A stretch of 64,000 nucleotides of DNA, from NCBI RefSeq assembly GCF_000003855.2, contig NW_003101662.1, forward strand, positions 302,105 to 366,104. The letters run 5' to 3'. Below are positions 35,164 to 46,255 of the stretch, one piece after another. Made by a program: the position numbers and the translations under genes. The notes under the pieces were generated by a model that was given only the letters and a program-made list of their open reading frames with translations, was not told the origin of the DNA and did not search any database. Origin of the DNA: Blastomyces gilchristii SLH14081 (lineage: Eukaryota; Ascomycota; Eurotiomycetes; Onygenales; Ajellomycetaceae). Position 1 is the stretch's first letter; every line of letters begins with the position of its first letter.

Positions 35164-36030
35164 CATATATATAAATAACGAAGAGGATTCTTCATGGATT
35201 TGATTGATTGGTTGATTGATTGATGGATTTGTTTTTTAATAGTGATGATATTATTTTATGGCGATGATGATATATTAGTTGTTGTGGTTTCCGGTAGCCA
35301 TGCTGTTGGGGGGGAGATACCGATGTTTGTTTGTTCGAATGGCTGAGGGGAACGGGTATTTGCTTGACGATAATGACTTAATTTCTCCTTGTGAAAGTTT
35401 TTCGTGATCTTTATTTTAGGTTATAATCGTCCTGTGTTAAAAACGTGAGACAAGCTAGCGAAGAAGAGTAGGAGAAAGGCTAGGTGTTTGAAGTGGTGGC
35501 GATTAATGTACACGTACTTGTACTTGTACTGTATGGGCTGATTGATGGTGGCTTCTTTCTACGGCTTCTGATTTTTCTGTCTTATTTTCCTCTCTCTCTT
35601 TTTTTCTCCTTCGTTTCTGAAAGCGTTGCTTGCTTATTCTTAGATATAAAGTTGACGCTTGGCGCTTAGTGGGGCGGGACAAGGCGGCTAGTAAAATGCC
35701 AAGACGGGAATCCCCACTTCGGCTGGCGCTTAATTTGTTTACCGAGAAGGTATTCGGGAAAGATCCATGGATGGATGCTCAAAGGTTTGAAGATATACAT
35801 GACATGGAAAGGAAATGATTCCTCTATGGTGATGTTCTTGAAGCGGATGCATATTTTCCCCTGAAAACAGATTCTTTGCTTGATGGTACACGCTGTAAAA
35901 GATATTTTTCTATGAGTTTGATATCCAATCGACAAATCAGCAGTAGTCCCAGCCCAAAAATTCAAAAATTCAAACTCCACACTTGGAACCGCTCCATTCA
36001 TTCCGGATATGTATGTGCCTGCGGCCGCAT

Positions 36031-36859
36031 TCACCCATTCAAATCCATAGCCGTCTTCGCCCGCTTCCAATAATCCCTTCTCTGGTCGGTAACCTCCGTC
36101 CATACACATCTCGTCAAATATTTCTCCCACCCTTCCTGGGAACCAGACTGCAGCCCTTTCCGCACTTCCGGTGAGCATTGGTTGACCATAAACCATGCTG
36201 CAGACCCAAAGTCGTGGTCATCGCTTTTGAGGAGGAGGTTCAGGACTGCGTCCTTGTCGCCCTTGACCTTTGCTAGCTCATCCTTGATCTCGTCGAGGGA
36301 TTCGGCGTATTTGGCGTTGTTCTCGGCAACTTGCATGTTTCGTGCTGGGTTTCTGACGTTAGCTGGCTATTTTCATGCTCCTCTCTTTACTTCCTTGATT
36401 GGCTACTATGCTTTGTCGCGGAGAATGGGATACACAAAAGGGGGAAGGTCGGATATGGAAAAATGAAGAGTAAAACATACTTCCCTGCCCCGCCGTCACG
36501 GGGAAATGACTTCTCCTATATGCAAACTCTGCCGTTTCATACGCCATCAAACTTAGCAGCGCTGCCTTCTCGGCTGCGGATTCGATCTTGTACCTCTTGA
36601 AGGAATTCAGAATAGGTCCCACCGCTTGCGCTGCGCTGCGACATTCACCCGCGGCATCCTTGAGGTCGACGCAAGGCTCCCGGGCGGACCTGGGTGCGAT
36701 GATCTTTAGTATTTCGATCATCACATTTTTGTCGGCGCCGTTGTCGGTTTTGGGGGTGTCTGCTTGTTGGTCAGCTGGTGGGTCGTCGAAGCAGTCAGCA
36801 TGGGCGGTTATGAGGTGGAGCGAGAGGAGGAGGGTGGTTGAGAGAAGATTTAGATGCAT
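36031..36859 (-). CDS. Small secreted fungal protein, function unknown
   Basis: Two exons, 36859-36481 and 36344-36031 on the minus strand (136-nt intron, GTATGT donor, CCCAG acceptor), encode 230 residues. Residues 1-21 (MHLNLLSTTLLLSLHLITAH) form a clear signal peptide. The mature part has four spaced cysteines in its first 60 residues or so (ADCFDD, REPCVDL, GECRSA), then AAEKAALLSLMAYETAEFAY and the motif HFPVTAGQGTRNMQ, which the splice creates exactly in frame. I recall this HFP...GQGTRNMQ block in many uncharacterised secreted ascomycete proteins. A later cysteine pair (NQCSPEV, TRCVWTEV) may close a disulphide. No transmembrane helix or GPI signal. Role unknown; an extracellular enzyme-like domain or effector are both possible. 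Confidence 0.85.
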
Positions 36860-37751
36860 GATTGAGTAACTAGCGTTTGATTTGTTTTTGTTTTTCTTTC
36901 TTATCGTGTTTTCGTGGCAAGATTGTTGAGTTTCTTCTCAAATGTGTAACTGGCAGGACCTCATGTAAATGTGGAGTTTTTATGAAGTAGAGATTTATGG
37001 ATATATGGCTAATGAAAATCTTTTCCCCTGATAGAACTTGGGGAAAGTGAAAGGCATTTATATATCCCTAGATGTGTTTTATATAAAGGGTGACGTGAAG
37101 CATGGCTGTCGTCGTCGACGCTCTTCTCTTGAAGTTGAACATGTTCTATCGAGCGGACAAAGCATTCACTGAAAGTCGCCATCTCTTGAGGAAATCCGCT
37201 GAATTTCCACGGAGAGGAGAGCTGCTGAATGATGTGAGTAACGAGTGTTTCAAACTGCCTATACCAGTCGCGAGTGATCGGTCTAAAACGATTCAACCCA
37301 GTGAAGCCATGCAAGGGATATTCCCTAGCTATCGTGTTGCTTGCTTATTTTCGAGTTTTGCCTTTCGGTAGCTGGCAATAAGGACTGTATGTTGTTCTTT
37401 GACCTTTTATCCCATGTCGCCTTTGTTTCGGAAATATTCTCTTTGCCATTAAGTCACTTGGTAGCTACAAGAGATCATACATCTTTCTTTCAGTTTCATG
37501 TTTAAAAAATAAAAGAGAACAGTATTGTTTTAACTGTACAGAACATACAACAGGTGAAAACATCAAAGCCATTGTTTAAAATTTCAGCTAGAAGAGCAGA
37601 TTGAACTGAATTGATATCTTCTCTAACAACTTTTGACTATTCCCAAACTGCTAAACTGAGATCCTGGAGTGATGGTGTGTGGCATGATACCAGTACATGA
37701 TTTTAACAAATGCTTCAAAAGACAGGATGTACCTTAGTTTCTTTTCTTTTC

Positions 37752-37789
<38 letters not shown>

Positions 37790-38106
37790 AAAACTTGATC
37801 CAGTTTTACCTTCAGCATCACTCACTCTCCTGTCCCTTTCCCTCCTGAGGCCTTCATCATCGAACGAGGAATGTTAAACATAATACGTGCAGGTAATAAT
37901 TGCCCTCATCCGTCGCAGGCGCATTAGGCATGATATAAGTCGGCCAATTTCTTTGATCCATTAAGTTATTGCGAGGGGGGCCGCCGTTGCAACTGTGTCA
38001 CAGCCACCACTCTTCCCTTGTTCGAGGGCGCACACAGTCGGAGTGCTTCAACATAATCGTATGTCAGGTTATTATTAGTCGAACTATTTGCCACGTCGTA
38101 GGATGA
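36860..38106. other. Intergenic, 1.25 kb
   Basis: No supported gene. A TTTTC pentanucleotide array followed by poly-T lies at 37741-37788. Confidence 0.5.
37741..37788 (+). repeat. (CTTTT)n array running into poly-T
   Basis: About six CTTTT units followed by 18 T. Confidence 0.9.
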
Positions 38107-39094
38107 TTAAGTAGTCCTAAAGAAGCGGTGGATGAAAGACGTAAAAATATTTTCTCCATTTGCCAAGGGTACGATATTCCGATTTTGGAGTAGTTCTTCA
38201 GGAACAACGACAATAATACCCCCGCCGGCGGGAAAACGCAATCGTACGGCTCTGTTTTTCTGTCGGTCAATAGCTCCGGTGTCATTGCTAGACTTTAACT
38301 CAAAAATGATGTCGTCTTTGTTATATTCATCATCATATAGTCTGATCTGCTGACCGACTTTCTCGGCGACTCTGGCTACCCAGCAAGCCTGGATGGCCTC
38401 TTTGGTGGGGAAAGTGACCACGATGCGCCGCCTAGAAAGCGCAACAGCTGTCACTGCGCCTGTAAAGAACTGTCGTATTTCCGCAAGTTCATCTAACTGT
38501 AGAATCCGTCCACAGTCGATGATGTTGAAGAACCACCCGTAGAAATCCAAATCCTTTGAGAGCCAAAGGAACCCATCTCTGACCGGGGAAAGGACCTTGA
38601 TTTTCCTCCCTGCGGCTTCTGTACCATCGTAGCGACTAGCTTCAGCAGTATGAGGAATAATCCAAGTTGCGGTGCCCATTTTGTCGCATACAAAGACGAC
38701 CTTGCTCTCTTTTAACGACGGGTGATGGCTTCTGATGAGTGGCTCGGTTTCTCTTACGGCTGAAGAAGCGTGCCGCGCATACGCACACATTCGTGGAGCG
38801 TCAATATCAGGCGACATAACTAAACATTTAGGTAACAATCAGCTAGTTATCTAGATACCCACTATTGCAGACGGAGCTACCGATATACATACATGGAATA
38901 GGCCGAACAACGGGAAGAAGCAGCCTTGCCTCTTCGCTTGCTGGACTGGAGTCCGGGTAATAGTCGCTGTTAGACAGGCTCATTTTTGCGGTATAATCGA
39001 CGCTGTTAGACAGGCTCATTTTTGCGGTATAATCGAAAATTATGTTCAGGAATTTACGGTCTGGTGGGAGCTGTTCAGAAACCAAGGCGGACAA
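38107..39094 (-). CDS. Uncharacterised protein with a tandem 12-residue duplication
   Basis: Two exons, 39094-38893 and 38819-38107 on the minus strand (73-nt intron, GTATGT donor, TTTAG acceptor), encode 304 residues. No signal peptide or transmembrane segment. Residues near the N-terminus contain two near-identical copies of DYTAKMSLSNS. The body alternates strands and helices (ESKVVFVCDKMGTATWIIP, RKIKVLSPVRDGFLWLSKDL, VTAVALSRRRIVVTFPTKEA, NRAVRLRFPAGGGIIVVVPE) and ends in a basic IHRFFRTT. I do not recognise the family. It adjoins the accessory island at 40-45 kb and may belong to it. The gene model depends on one intron. Confidence 0.65.
38966..39037. repeat. Tandem duplication, two 36-bp units
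   Basis: Units 38966-39001 and 39002-39037 differ at one position (last base). The length is a multiple of three, so the reading frame of the overlapping gene is kept. Confidence 0.97.
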
Positions 39095-40032
39095 AAGGAC
39101 ATTTGAAGAGGATTCTCATTTGATATCCCCGAGATCAGGGAATAAGATGCCTATAAAACTGCTCGCAGTTGAGTTTAAAGCAAGGGTATTAACATTTGCC
39201 AGGGAAATTAACACTTTTGGGTCTATATCTATGAAATTTCCATCTTCCACGGTTGTGCTCCGTTTATGCTTCGCGCGCGGTTTAGCTGTTCGAAACCCTA
39301 TATAGTATTGGTAGTGGTCTGGGGAGTAGGTGAAGACATGATAAACTTAAAACTATTAAGATTTGAGCTCATTTATCTTAGAACCATAGCGAGTATGCTT
39401 TGCGAAGTTTACATGAGCTTTGAGAAAAGTTGAGAATGACGTCACGGTAAATTGTGAGATCGGCTAAAAGTCAAGGTTTGCCGATTGCCGAGAGTCTAAA
39501 AGTTCTCTGCCGAATCCTAGCGACGGACCGAAAGATAGATGGATATTCTACATGACGATGAACAGAGTTTTACCGTTATCTTATTTCATTTTCACGTCCT
39601 ATGAAAGACATGCAAAGATGGAAAACTCGTTCCCTGTTAGAATCATGGCCATGGCTGGCTAAGTACCAGAGAACAGGCTTTTGTTGCCAATCGGCTAAGA
39701 CATGGGTATGGGAGGTTGTGAAGTTAGCGAAGGAACGTCTAATAATGCATGAGACTACATGCGATGTAAAATGATGAACATATTGTGGTGGCTTCGGTGA
39801 CCCTTTTGCGACGAGAGAATATTCCGGGTAGTAACGCTCCTCCACCCTATGACAAGTTCGTATTCTTCTTCATTTTACTGCTGCCTGGAGGAGTTTAGCA
39901 TGGCAGGACTCTTCTCCATTGGTAGAGGGAGGGGAAAGTATTCTTCTTCAAGCAATGCAAAAATGCTGGAGATACAAGACAAGTTGATAATTTAAGGATT
40001 ATAATCGAATAAACAAGATAGACCTCCCAAAA
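39095..40032. other. Intergenic, 0.9 kb
   Basis: No gene supported. Contains a CRE-type palindrome TGACGTCA at 39437-39444, about 340 bases upstream of the minus-strand gene start at 39094. Confidence 0.5.
39437..39444. promoter_or_regulatory. CRE-like palindrome TGACGTCA
   Basis: Perfect 8-bp ATF/CREB palindrome upstream of the uncharacterised minus-strand gene. Motif-based only. Confidence 0.35.
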
Positions 40033-41176
40033 ATGCCGACATTAAACCGGGAATGGCTCGAGTTTGAACGCAGCCAGCTGTCAATTCAGGAAGAGAGGCA
40101 GTTGTTAGCAATTCTCCACCGTGAGAGCTAGAGATGAAGCAAATATTCCAATCAGGATATACGATAGCAATCGGCCCCGGAATAAGCTAGTAGTGGTAGT
40201 CTATCATGGTAGCGCTCTGGTGGGCTGTGCTCTTGCCCCTGTGTGGGATTATCTGATTTGCTTTTGTTTGAATGTGGTAACTAATAGTGAACAATGACCC
40301 TAGTATTGTGTAGGTGCATGGTAATTGAATGTTCCACGGGGGTAATTAGCGTTGCATATCGGCTTGCTCCGGAGAATCCGTATCGGACACCAATCCATGA
40401 TGCATGGGATAGCTTTTTGAACATCACAGAAAATATCGCGACCATTGTATGTACATGTACATGTACCTTGTTTTGCGGGGCCTGCCAACTTCGTTATTGC
40501 TGGTACTTCGTCTGGGGGCATTTAGCTGCCATAGTGTCCCAGCTGGCTACGGCTCATATGAAAACACAAGAGACTCCAACCTGGACTGTATCTGGCGTTG
40601 TCCTTCGCAATCCAGTCACCGTCTATGGTGCGGATAAATGGTATACCACCTCAGTTTAGGGATATGCATCAATCATGGGCTCCAGAATTAGATTGCCCAG
40701 GACGTCTGTGTAGGGAGGACATGAAGAACGGCCATGGGAAGGAAATATCAATTCACCCCTCGCTGATCGTCCTATAGGATATACGTGGAGGCTAATTGCA
40801 GTGGCATTGCACACCCCAAGATCTCTTCGGTGTTCCGGAAAATGAACCCTCTCGCCTATCCGCTCTGGGGAAATCTTCCTAGCCTACCACAAACATTTGT
40901 CCAATTTTACGGTATCGATATTCTGAGAGACGATGCTCTTTGTTATGTAAAAGGATTGACAAACGCTGGAGTTGATGTCTAGTCTAAGTTTTAGGAAGTA
41001 TATTAATATTACTACCTTGATTCTTGCAAATGGTATGCTAATTTAGGGTCAAGGACCTACCGCACGTCTTTTGGGTGTATGCGCCCCATTTGGAAGTATC
41101 CCACAAGATAGAACAAGACTGCGTTGATGGACTTAATTGGATAATCAGCGAATGGCAGTCCGAAATTCTGAAATGA
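40033..41176 (+). pseudogene. Alpha/beta-hydrolase (HSL/AB-hydrolase-3 type) pseudogene
   Basis: Consecutive pieces of one esterase lie in order on the plus strand but in changing frames. They are MPTLNREWLEFERSQL (40033, ends at a stop near 40130), ANIPIRIYDSNRPRNKLVVV with YHGSALVG (from 40139, another frame), VAYRLAPENPYRTPIHDAWD (first frame), ANFVIAGTSSGG (40484, shifted) and HLAAIVSQLATAHM (back again). IPPQFRDMHQSWAPELD, LAYPLWGNLPSLPQTFVQFY with GIDILRDDAL, and finally LPHVFWVYAPH to a stop at 41176 complete the order. The nucleophile GTSSGG, acid and His regions can all be found, but the HGGG oxyanion loop reads HGSA. A frameshift follows GTSSGG directly and stops interrupt the frame. 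Intact relatives are cytoplasmic or secreted esterases of about 310-350 residues. It converges on the oxidoreductase gene. Confidence 0.85.
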
Positions 41177-41481
41177 GAACAGGTTGGTTGGAGTTCCAAT
41201 GGATGGGCTTGAAGCCTAGATGAAGCTATGCTTTAATCAGCTACGCATTTGCTCTGGCAAGTGTTGAAGTGTGAAAGTCACCAATATCTTAGAAAAGTCA
41301 ATATACTTGCGGATTAGTTGATTGTTTCTGTCATAGGTAGTGAATTATTGATATTTGAAGCAATATGCACAAGAATCGTCCTCCCATACATAACTTCAGA
41401 GATCATAATTATCATTTTTAGTCTAGTTCAACATTTCGAACCCGTCATCGACAAGACTCTGAAAACAGCAATCGTTGTTGA
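41177..41481. other. Convergent spacer, 305 bases
   Basis: Nothing recognised between the hydrolase pseudogene and the oxidoreductase stop codon. Confidence 0.4.
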
Positions 41482-43221
41482 CTAATTTAATCCATCTTCT
41501 CGCATTTTTGCTGGCGCACTGCCATTCAATTTGAAGTACCCCGGTTGCAGTCTCTCGAGAAACCCTTCAGGATCATCGTTGTACGAAGCCACCCTTAGCC
41601 GCTGGACATTCTCAGCTCCATAACTGGAAATCACATCCTGGAACTGGCTCGCATAGTTCATGAAGAGGTAATCAACATGTAAACCGGATTGCTTCGCTTC
41701 CTCCTTGATTGCCTGTAGCATGTCTGAGAAGGCCCGATAGATCATCTTGTCATCAGCTTCATCGGACCACGTTGCGGAAAGGAGGAGCAGGGTATATGGT
41801 CCGCCTTCAGATGATAGACCAAATACTTTTCCTTTCATGTGTAACAACATAGATTCGGTGAGGGTTTGGAACCTGCAGTCAGCGATGATACCACTGATAT
41901 TCCTGACGGGCTGGATCGCCGCAAGAAACGTATCCGTTACGAACCCTACAAGCCAAGCGTCCAATTTAAACGTGTACGTCCAGTGTGTATTTCGTAACCC
42001 AGATGGGGCTTCATTTTCCAGAGTTTTTGTGATTTCGGACATATATTGGACTTTCGACGTTGCAAAAATAGTGGGTATAGCTTTCACCTCATCGAAGATT
42101 GCAGGATAGGGAATCCCATCCGCATTCTCAAGGTAGACACTGATCCTTTCAGCGTCGCTGGTAACGGTAAAAGCTGTAAGATGATTGCTGCTCCTGGGGT
42201 CCTTATTGATATTCCTCCCAAGGCTCACGTATGCATCCAGAACAACGCGTTTTTGATCAATGCTGAACCCTCGCACCCCTTGCCACATTAGACTCTGAGG
42301 GTATATCTTCACGGTGAACCTGGTTACGATTCCAAAATTGTTCCCCCCTCCACACAGTGCGAAAAACATTTCTGGTCGCTCAGCATCAACATTGAGAATT
42401 CCGCCATGGGCGCCGATGATCTACAAGGCAGAAAGTCTGGGTTAATGCCACACTATATCTGAGACGCCATGCGCTGGGAATTAAATGCTAACCTCATAGT
42501 TTATAACGTTGTTACAACCCCAACCGTACATATTGGACAAAAGGGAGATGCCACCTTCAATAATGCCTTAGTGGGTTTTCGGCTTCGAAAAAAGCCTTGT
42601 TGCTTGTTGACACTCACCTCCGAGGATGTGGCCTCCAACTCCTACGTCGGCGGCAGACGCGCCCACAGCTGTCATATTATTGACCTCCAAAATTTTATAT
42701 ACATCATACCACGTATTCCCCGTTCCCAGAACTGCAGTCTTGCCATCTGGGGATATTGTGATCTCGTTAATGGCTTGCATATCGAAGGTCATGCCATCTT
42801 GGATATTGGATGCGCCGGGGAACGTAGCGTGTCCACCACTTCGGACGGCAAATGTGCAGTTGATTTCTGTATTTACAAACATAGCGAAGGATACTTGTTT
42901 GACGTTTTCGGGGCGGAAAATACACATTGGACTGACTTTTGACTGCTGCTGAGACCAAAAGCTCGTTTGGAACCGGCTGTATTTGTCGCTCCCCGGGAAT
43001 GCAACTGTGTCCGCGTATGTCTTGGAAAGATAAGAGCACGCAAGCTCACATCGGCGGGGGATGGCATTCGTCTCGTTAAATTTAGGGAAGCTCGGCACCT
43101 TTTCAAGAGGATCATCTTGGGAGACTGGGGGACTGCTGGGGTGGATATCTGGTGATTTGAAGGCCAAGCTATGCCAACCCAGCAGAATCGATACGAGTGC
43201 AGAATAGCAGCTTGACCTCAT
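41482..43221 (-). CDS. Secreted FAD-linked oxidoreductase, berberine-bridge-enzyme type
   Basis: Three exons, 43221-42618, 42554-42493 and 42420-41482 on the minus strand, encode 534 residues. A signal peptide (about 1-20) precedes a PCMH-type FAD domain. Motifs include FAVRSGGHATFPGAS (the His that links FAD), GTGNTWYDVYKILE, and ADVGVGGHILGGGISLLSN with YGWGCNNV, then ALCGGGNNFGIVTRFTVKIY. The substrate domain ends with a BBE-like C-terminus (FLERLQPGYFKLNG). The usual second FAD-linking Cys, which normally sits just before the VGVGGH block, is absent (Ala/Ser/Asp there), so single covalent attachment through His is expected. In fungi such enzymes are frequent in secondary-metabolite clusters and oxidise alkaloids, sugars or polyketides. 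Its two neighbours are broken, but this frame has no defect. Confidence 0.92.
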
Positions 43222-43829
43222 CACTAGAAATGTGATCGACAATATATATATATATATTTTCTTATTGGAAATGGAAGCACAGTTTTCCTTTGCGGGTGAA
43301 AATTTGAAGGTGGGAAAACATTGGGTGGTTGGCGCGCACAAGGGATCAGGCAGAGAAAGGCATTTTCCTAAGTTAAAGCAAGCTGTGGATTTCGTCCCCT
43401 TTCGTTTTCTCAATGCGTTGACCTTGACCCTCCAACCGCCGCAAGTGACAGTCATAGCACGAAAAATAATAATCAGGGCTAGCCCTAAAAGGTTTATTCG
43501 TAAATGCCAACCTCTCATGAATGGGATAAATAAACAGGTGGTAATTTCCCCGAAGGTGTATTCGCTCTTCTGGGATTACCTGCGATAGACAACAAAGGAA
43601 CAGCAACAAAGGGAATCCACAGGTCGCGGTTTAAGCGCGAAAGAAACACCTGCGATGTGAGAGCTGGGTGTGACTAAATATCATTAAATAAAATCATCGC
43701 TGATTTGTAAAATTAGAAATATCTAAGTGTGACAAATAAGCAATATTCAAAAATAATACATTGAAGTTGAGATCAGTGCCAGATATGATCCACTTGGGGG
43801 CAGCAGTGCTTTAAATGAGTGCGCGCATG
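43222..43829. other. Promoter region of the FAD oxidoreductase
   Basis: About 600 bases with a TATATATATATA run at 43243-43256 just before the gene start, possibly its TATA region. No gene seen. Confidence 0.45.
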
Positions 43830-44743
43830 CTACTGCAATGCTGGAGTCCACGCGGCGTGGAGCCAGTGTCGGAACTTCTGCGGGCTGACGTTGACTAGTG
43901 GATGCAAATTCAGATCCCCAAAGTCATAACAACCGGCGGTTGTCGCTAGCAGGTGGGTCAGCCGCCATTGATGCAGCAGATCACCAGAAGCTTTGCATTA
44001 TATGAAAGTAAACACGGCGTGCATATGTATCATAGAGCAAGCCAATAAACGGGATAAAATAAAATGGGAGAAGTCAAAAACAGAAAAAAAAAAGAAAAGA
44101 AAAGAAAAGAAAACTCACCTCGTATGATCTCCGCCTCCTTTACAATGTCACCCAGCGTCATCCGGCGGCCACATACTCTAAACTCCGTCGTCCACTGCGG
44201 CAAATCCAGCGCTGCAACAATATACCTTGCCAAATCCTGAGCGGAAGTCATACACACGACCACGGGCGCCCCCAAAACATTAAAATAAGGAATCTCAGCC
44301 TTCATCATGCAGATATTCATGAGATATTCCCCCTCACCATCTATATACGTACCCTTACCAAGTTGAAACGCTGCCATGCCTCCTGGCGCAAAGCGTTCGT
44401 AGAATATACCGCAGGCGAAAACTGCGTACTGCATACCGTACTGTTCGTACTGTATCGATTCCTGTTAGGGCATATCGAAGGCTACTGCTATTGCTGTAGT
44501 CAACTTCCAGTACTTGCCAGCCTTTCGCAGCGAGGCCTGGGTTGCTCTGGAAAATGGGATCATTAGCTTATTCAGTAAGAAAGATTTTAGGGGGTAGTCG
44601 GGTTGAGTAGGGCCGTTTTGAGTACTGCATTTCTGTACATACATATCGGGAAAGGAAGTAAATTGGTGGTACGTTTGCGTCGAGATGTAGTGGGCAATGT
44701 ATTGGGCGAGCCCACTGGTCCCAGCGATTGCTACCTTCATCAT
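43830..44743 (-). pseudogene. NmrA-like / isoflavone-reductase-like NAD(P)-binding protein pseudogene
   Basis: Four pieces of one NmrA-type protein lie in order on the minus strand. The first is MMKVAIAGTSGLAQYIAHYI (from 44743), with the G-x-x-G-x-x-x nucleotide loop. The second is NPGLAAKGWQVLEVDYSNSS ending LRYALTGIDTV (about 44560-44440). The third is YGMQYAVFACGIFYERFAPG followed by GKGTYIDGEGEYLMNI, CMTSAQDLARYIVAALDLP and FRVCGRRMTLGDIVKEAEII (about 44437-44117). The fourth is THLLATTAGCYDFGDLNLHP ending FRHWLHAAW and a stop at 43832-43830. Pieces 1, 2 and 3 are in different frames or separated by filler. About 60 residues are missing between pieces 2 and 3 and about 60 between 3 and 4. 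Intact family members have about 300 residues and act as oxidoreductases or redox-sensing regulators. Confidence 0.85.
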
Positions 44744-45287
44744 GGTCAAACTGTGTGTGAAATGAGCGAGTTTGAAAATACATGATCCAAGGGGGAGATG
44801 GTATAAATAGACATGAGGATGCAAGAGTGCCGGCCGCTTGGAGTCAAAGTATGCGGCGCTTTTCCTCATCTGCAAACAGTTTCTTGAGCGGCAGTTCCGT
44901 GTGTCCCAGGTTCCAGTGTCTCCGAGGTGCATAGCTTGCCCATGGGCATCAACCAAAAGTTCACCCTATGACTCTGGGGAGGAGAGGCGGAGGTTTGGAG
45001 CGCAATCGGTAAACAAATCAACGTCCTGTGATCATGTAGTGAAAATTTTCCTCAGAGGGTAGCGTGGGCATAATTGTGCTAGGATGGTTAAAACTGTGTG
45101 AAAGAAACAAAGGACATAAGAGCAAAGCTCCATCAAGACTTCAGCTAGCCAATCGTCGTGTAGAAGTAGGATGTATCATATTTGATCAAGCACAGACTTT
45201 CGTCAGTATTGCATCATGATTTCTCAGATAAACATGTCCATCATCCTACTATGGATGTATGGCCAATGAAATAGTAAGCCCTCCCTG

Positions 45288-45303
45288 ACGTTTGGCCAAA
45301 CGT
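45288..45303. promoter_or_regulatory. Perfect 16-bp palindrome ACGTTTGGCCAAACGT
   Basis: Exact inverted repeat without spacer, in non-coding DNA between the island and the homeobox gene. Could be a dimeric transcription-factor site; no factor is assigned. Confidence 0.4.
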
Positions 45304-46201
45304 GATTACTAGGCCTTTCTCAAGTAGCAGCTAGAACGCTGCATGAAAGATTTTATACCCAATACAATGGAAATAAATAGTCTCTCCCGGATAGAAGAGC
45401 AAAGTTTAAAAGTACAGGAAAAATTAATGTCAATGAATGGACGTCCTTCACTGGATGCTGGTTGGTTCCATACCCCCAAGCATGGGGATCCCTTGATATT
45501 CGACAGGCTGACTGACCAATCCGTGAGCGGCGCAATGGGGCCCACCATAGCAACAACGTCATGCAGGATCTTTGAGCATGGATAGGGTATGGGGGATATA
45601 GGGCATATGCAGTAGAGCCGCAGTCTAAATGCCGCAAGGGATGCTGAAATTGGAAATAGACCGTGTGTAGGCAATCAAGGCCTGCGCGATCCCAAAAGAT
45701 GAGGGCGGGAAATGAAATAGGCATCGCAAGGGAGGTTGAGAAAGCACAACGTAGGTCTCTACGGTGTGTCTGTCATAAACTGGGCTCTTGCAAGGCGGGT
45801 TAATGGGTGGGTTGGCAGATGATACCCATTTCCAAAAGGATTGTGCCTTGTGGGATGAAAGAAGAAAATAAAAAGCTCAAGGCAGCAGTAGAATCTGCAG
45901 AACAGTGATCCCGGCAACTTGTATCCTCCATTCATGGTGGTAATCACTGCAGAAGGAGAGCCATGCGCTTTGCAGCAGGATGCAGAATCCATGTGGGGAG
46001 AGGCGAACTGGGCTCGAACGGGTGTCATACAGAGTTCCCACCCTACATCTCCTATTCGCCAGCTAATTGATTTCCCAAATCCCGGGCTGACAGGCGGTGG
46101 CGGGTATTGACATGCTGAATTGATAAATGGGGTGTTGTTGCCTGTTGTCTGACTCGGAAGTGAGTTCTGGCGGAATCTGTGATACTGGCGCGGAACGATA
46201 C

Positions 46202-46207
46202 CACGTG
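46202..46207. promoter_or_regulatory. E-box CACGTG
   Basis: bHLH-type core about 670 bases upstream of the homeobox start codon. Confidence 0.3.
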
Positions 46208-46241
46208 ACTCCGCGTCCGTGCTCGTCCTGGCGGGATCGCG

Positions 46242-46255
46242 TTAAACGCGTTTAA
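46242..46255. promoter_or_regulatory. Palindromic MCB element (TTAAACGCGTTTAA)
   Basis: A 14-bp perfect palindrome centred on ACGCGT, the MBF-binding MluI cell-cycle box, flanked on both sides by copies of CGGGATCG. It is about 620 bases upstream of the Yox1-like homeobox start. Yeast YOX1 is a G1/S gene and fission-yeast Yox1 feeds back on MBF, so the site fits its neighbour; regulation here is inferred. Confidence 0.5.

Larger units (their letters stand above)
34787..36030. other. Convergent intergenic with two long poly-T tracts
   Basis: No gene seen. Homopolymer T runs of 29 (34966-34994) and 30 (35134-35163) bases lie in the CDC14 3' region. Both would appear in the transcript as poly-U. 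Confidence 0.55.

Noticed and set aside
40294..40659. Treating the hydrolase segment as a short intact gene
   Set aside because: It carries only the middle of the fold; the nucleophile motif GTSSGG is in another frame, so no functional enzyme can be encoded.
45995..46090. Possible minus-strand tRNA (GTTCGAGCCC B-box-like and TTAGCTGG A-box-like)
   Set aside because: No five-base-pair T-stem and no acceptor stem can be formed around the motifs.
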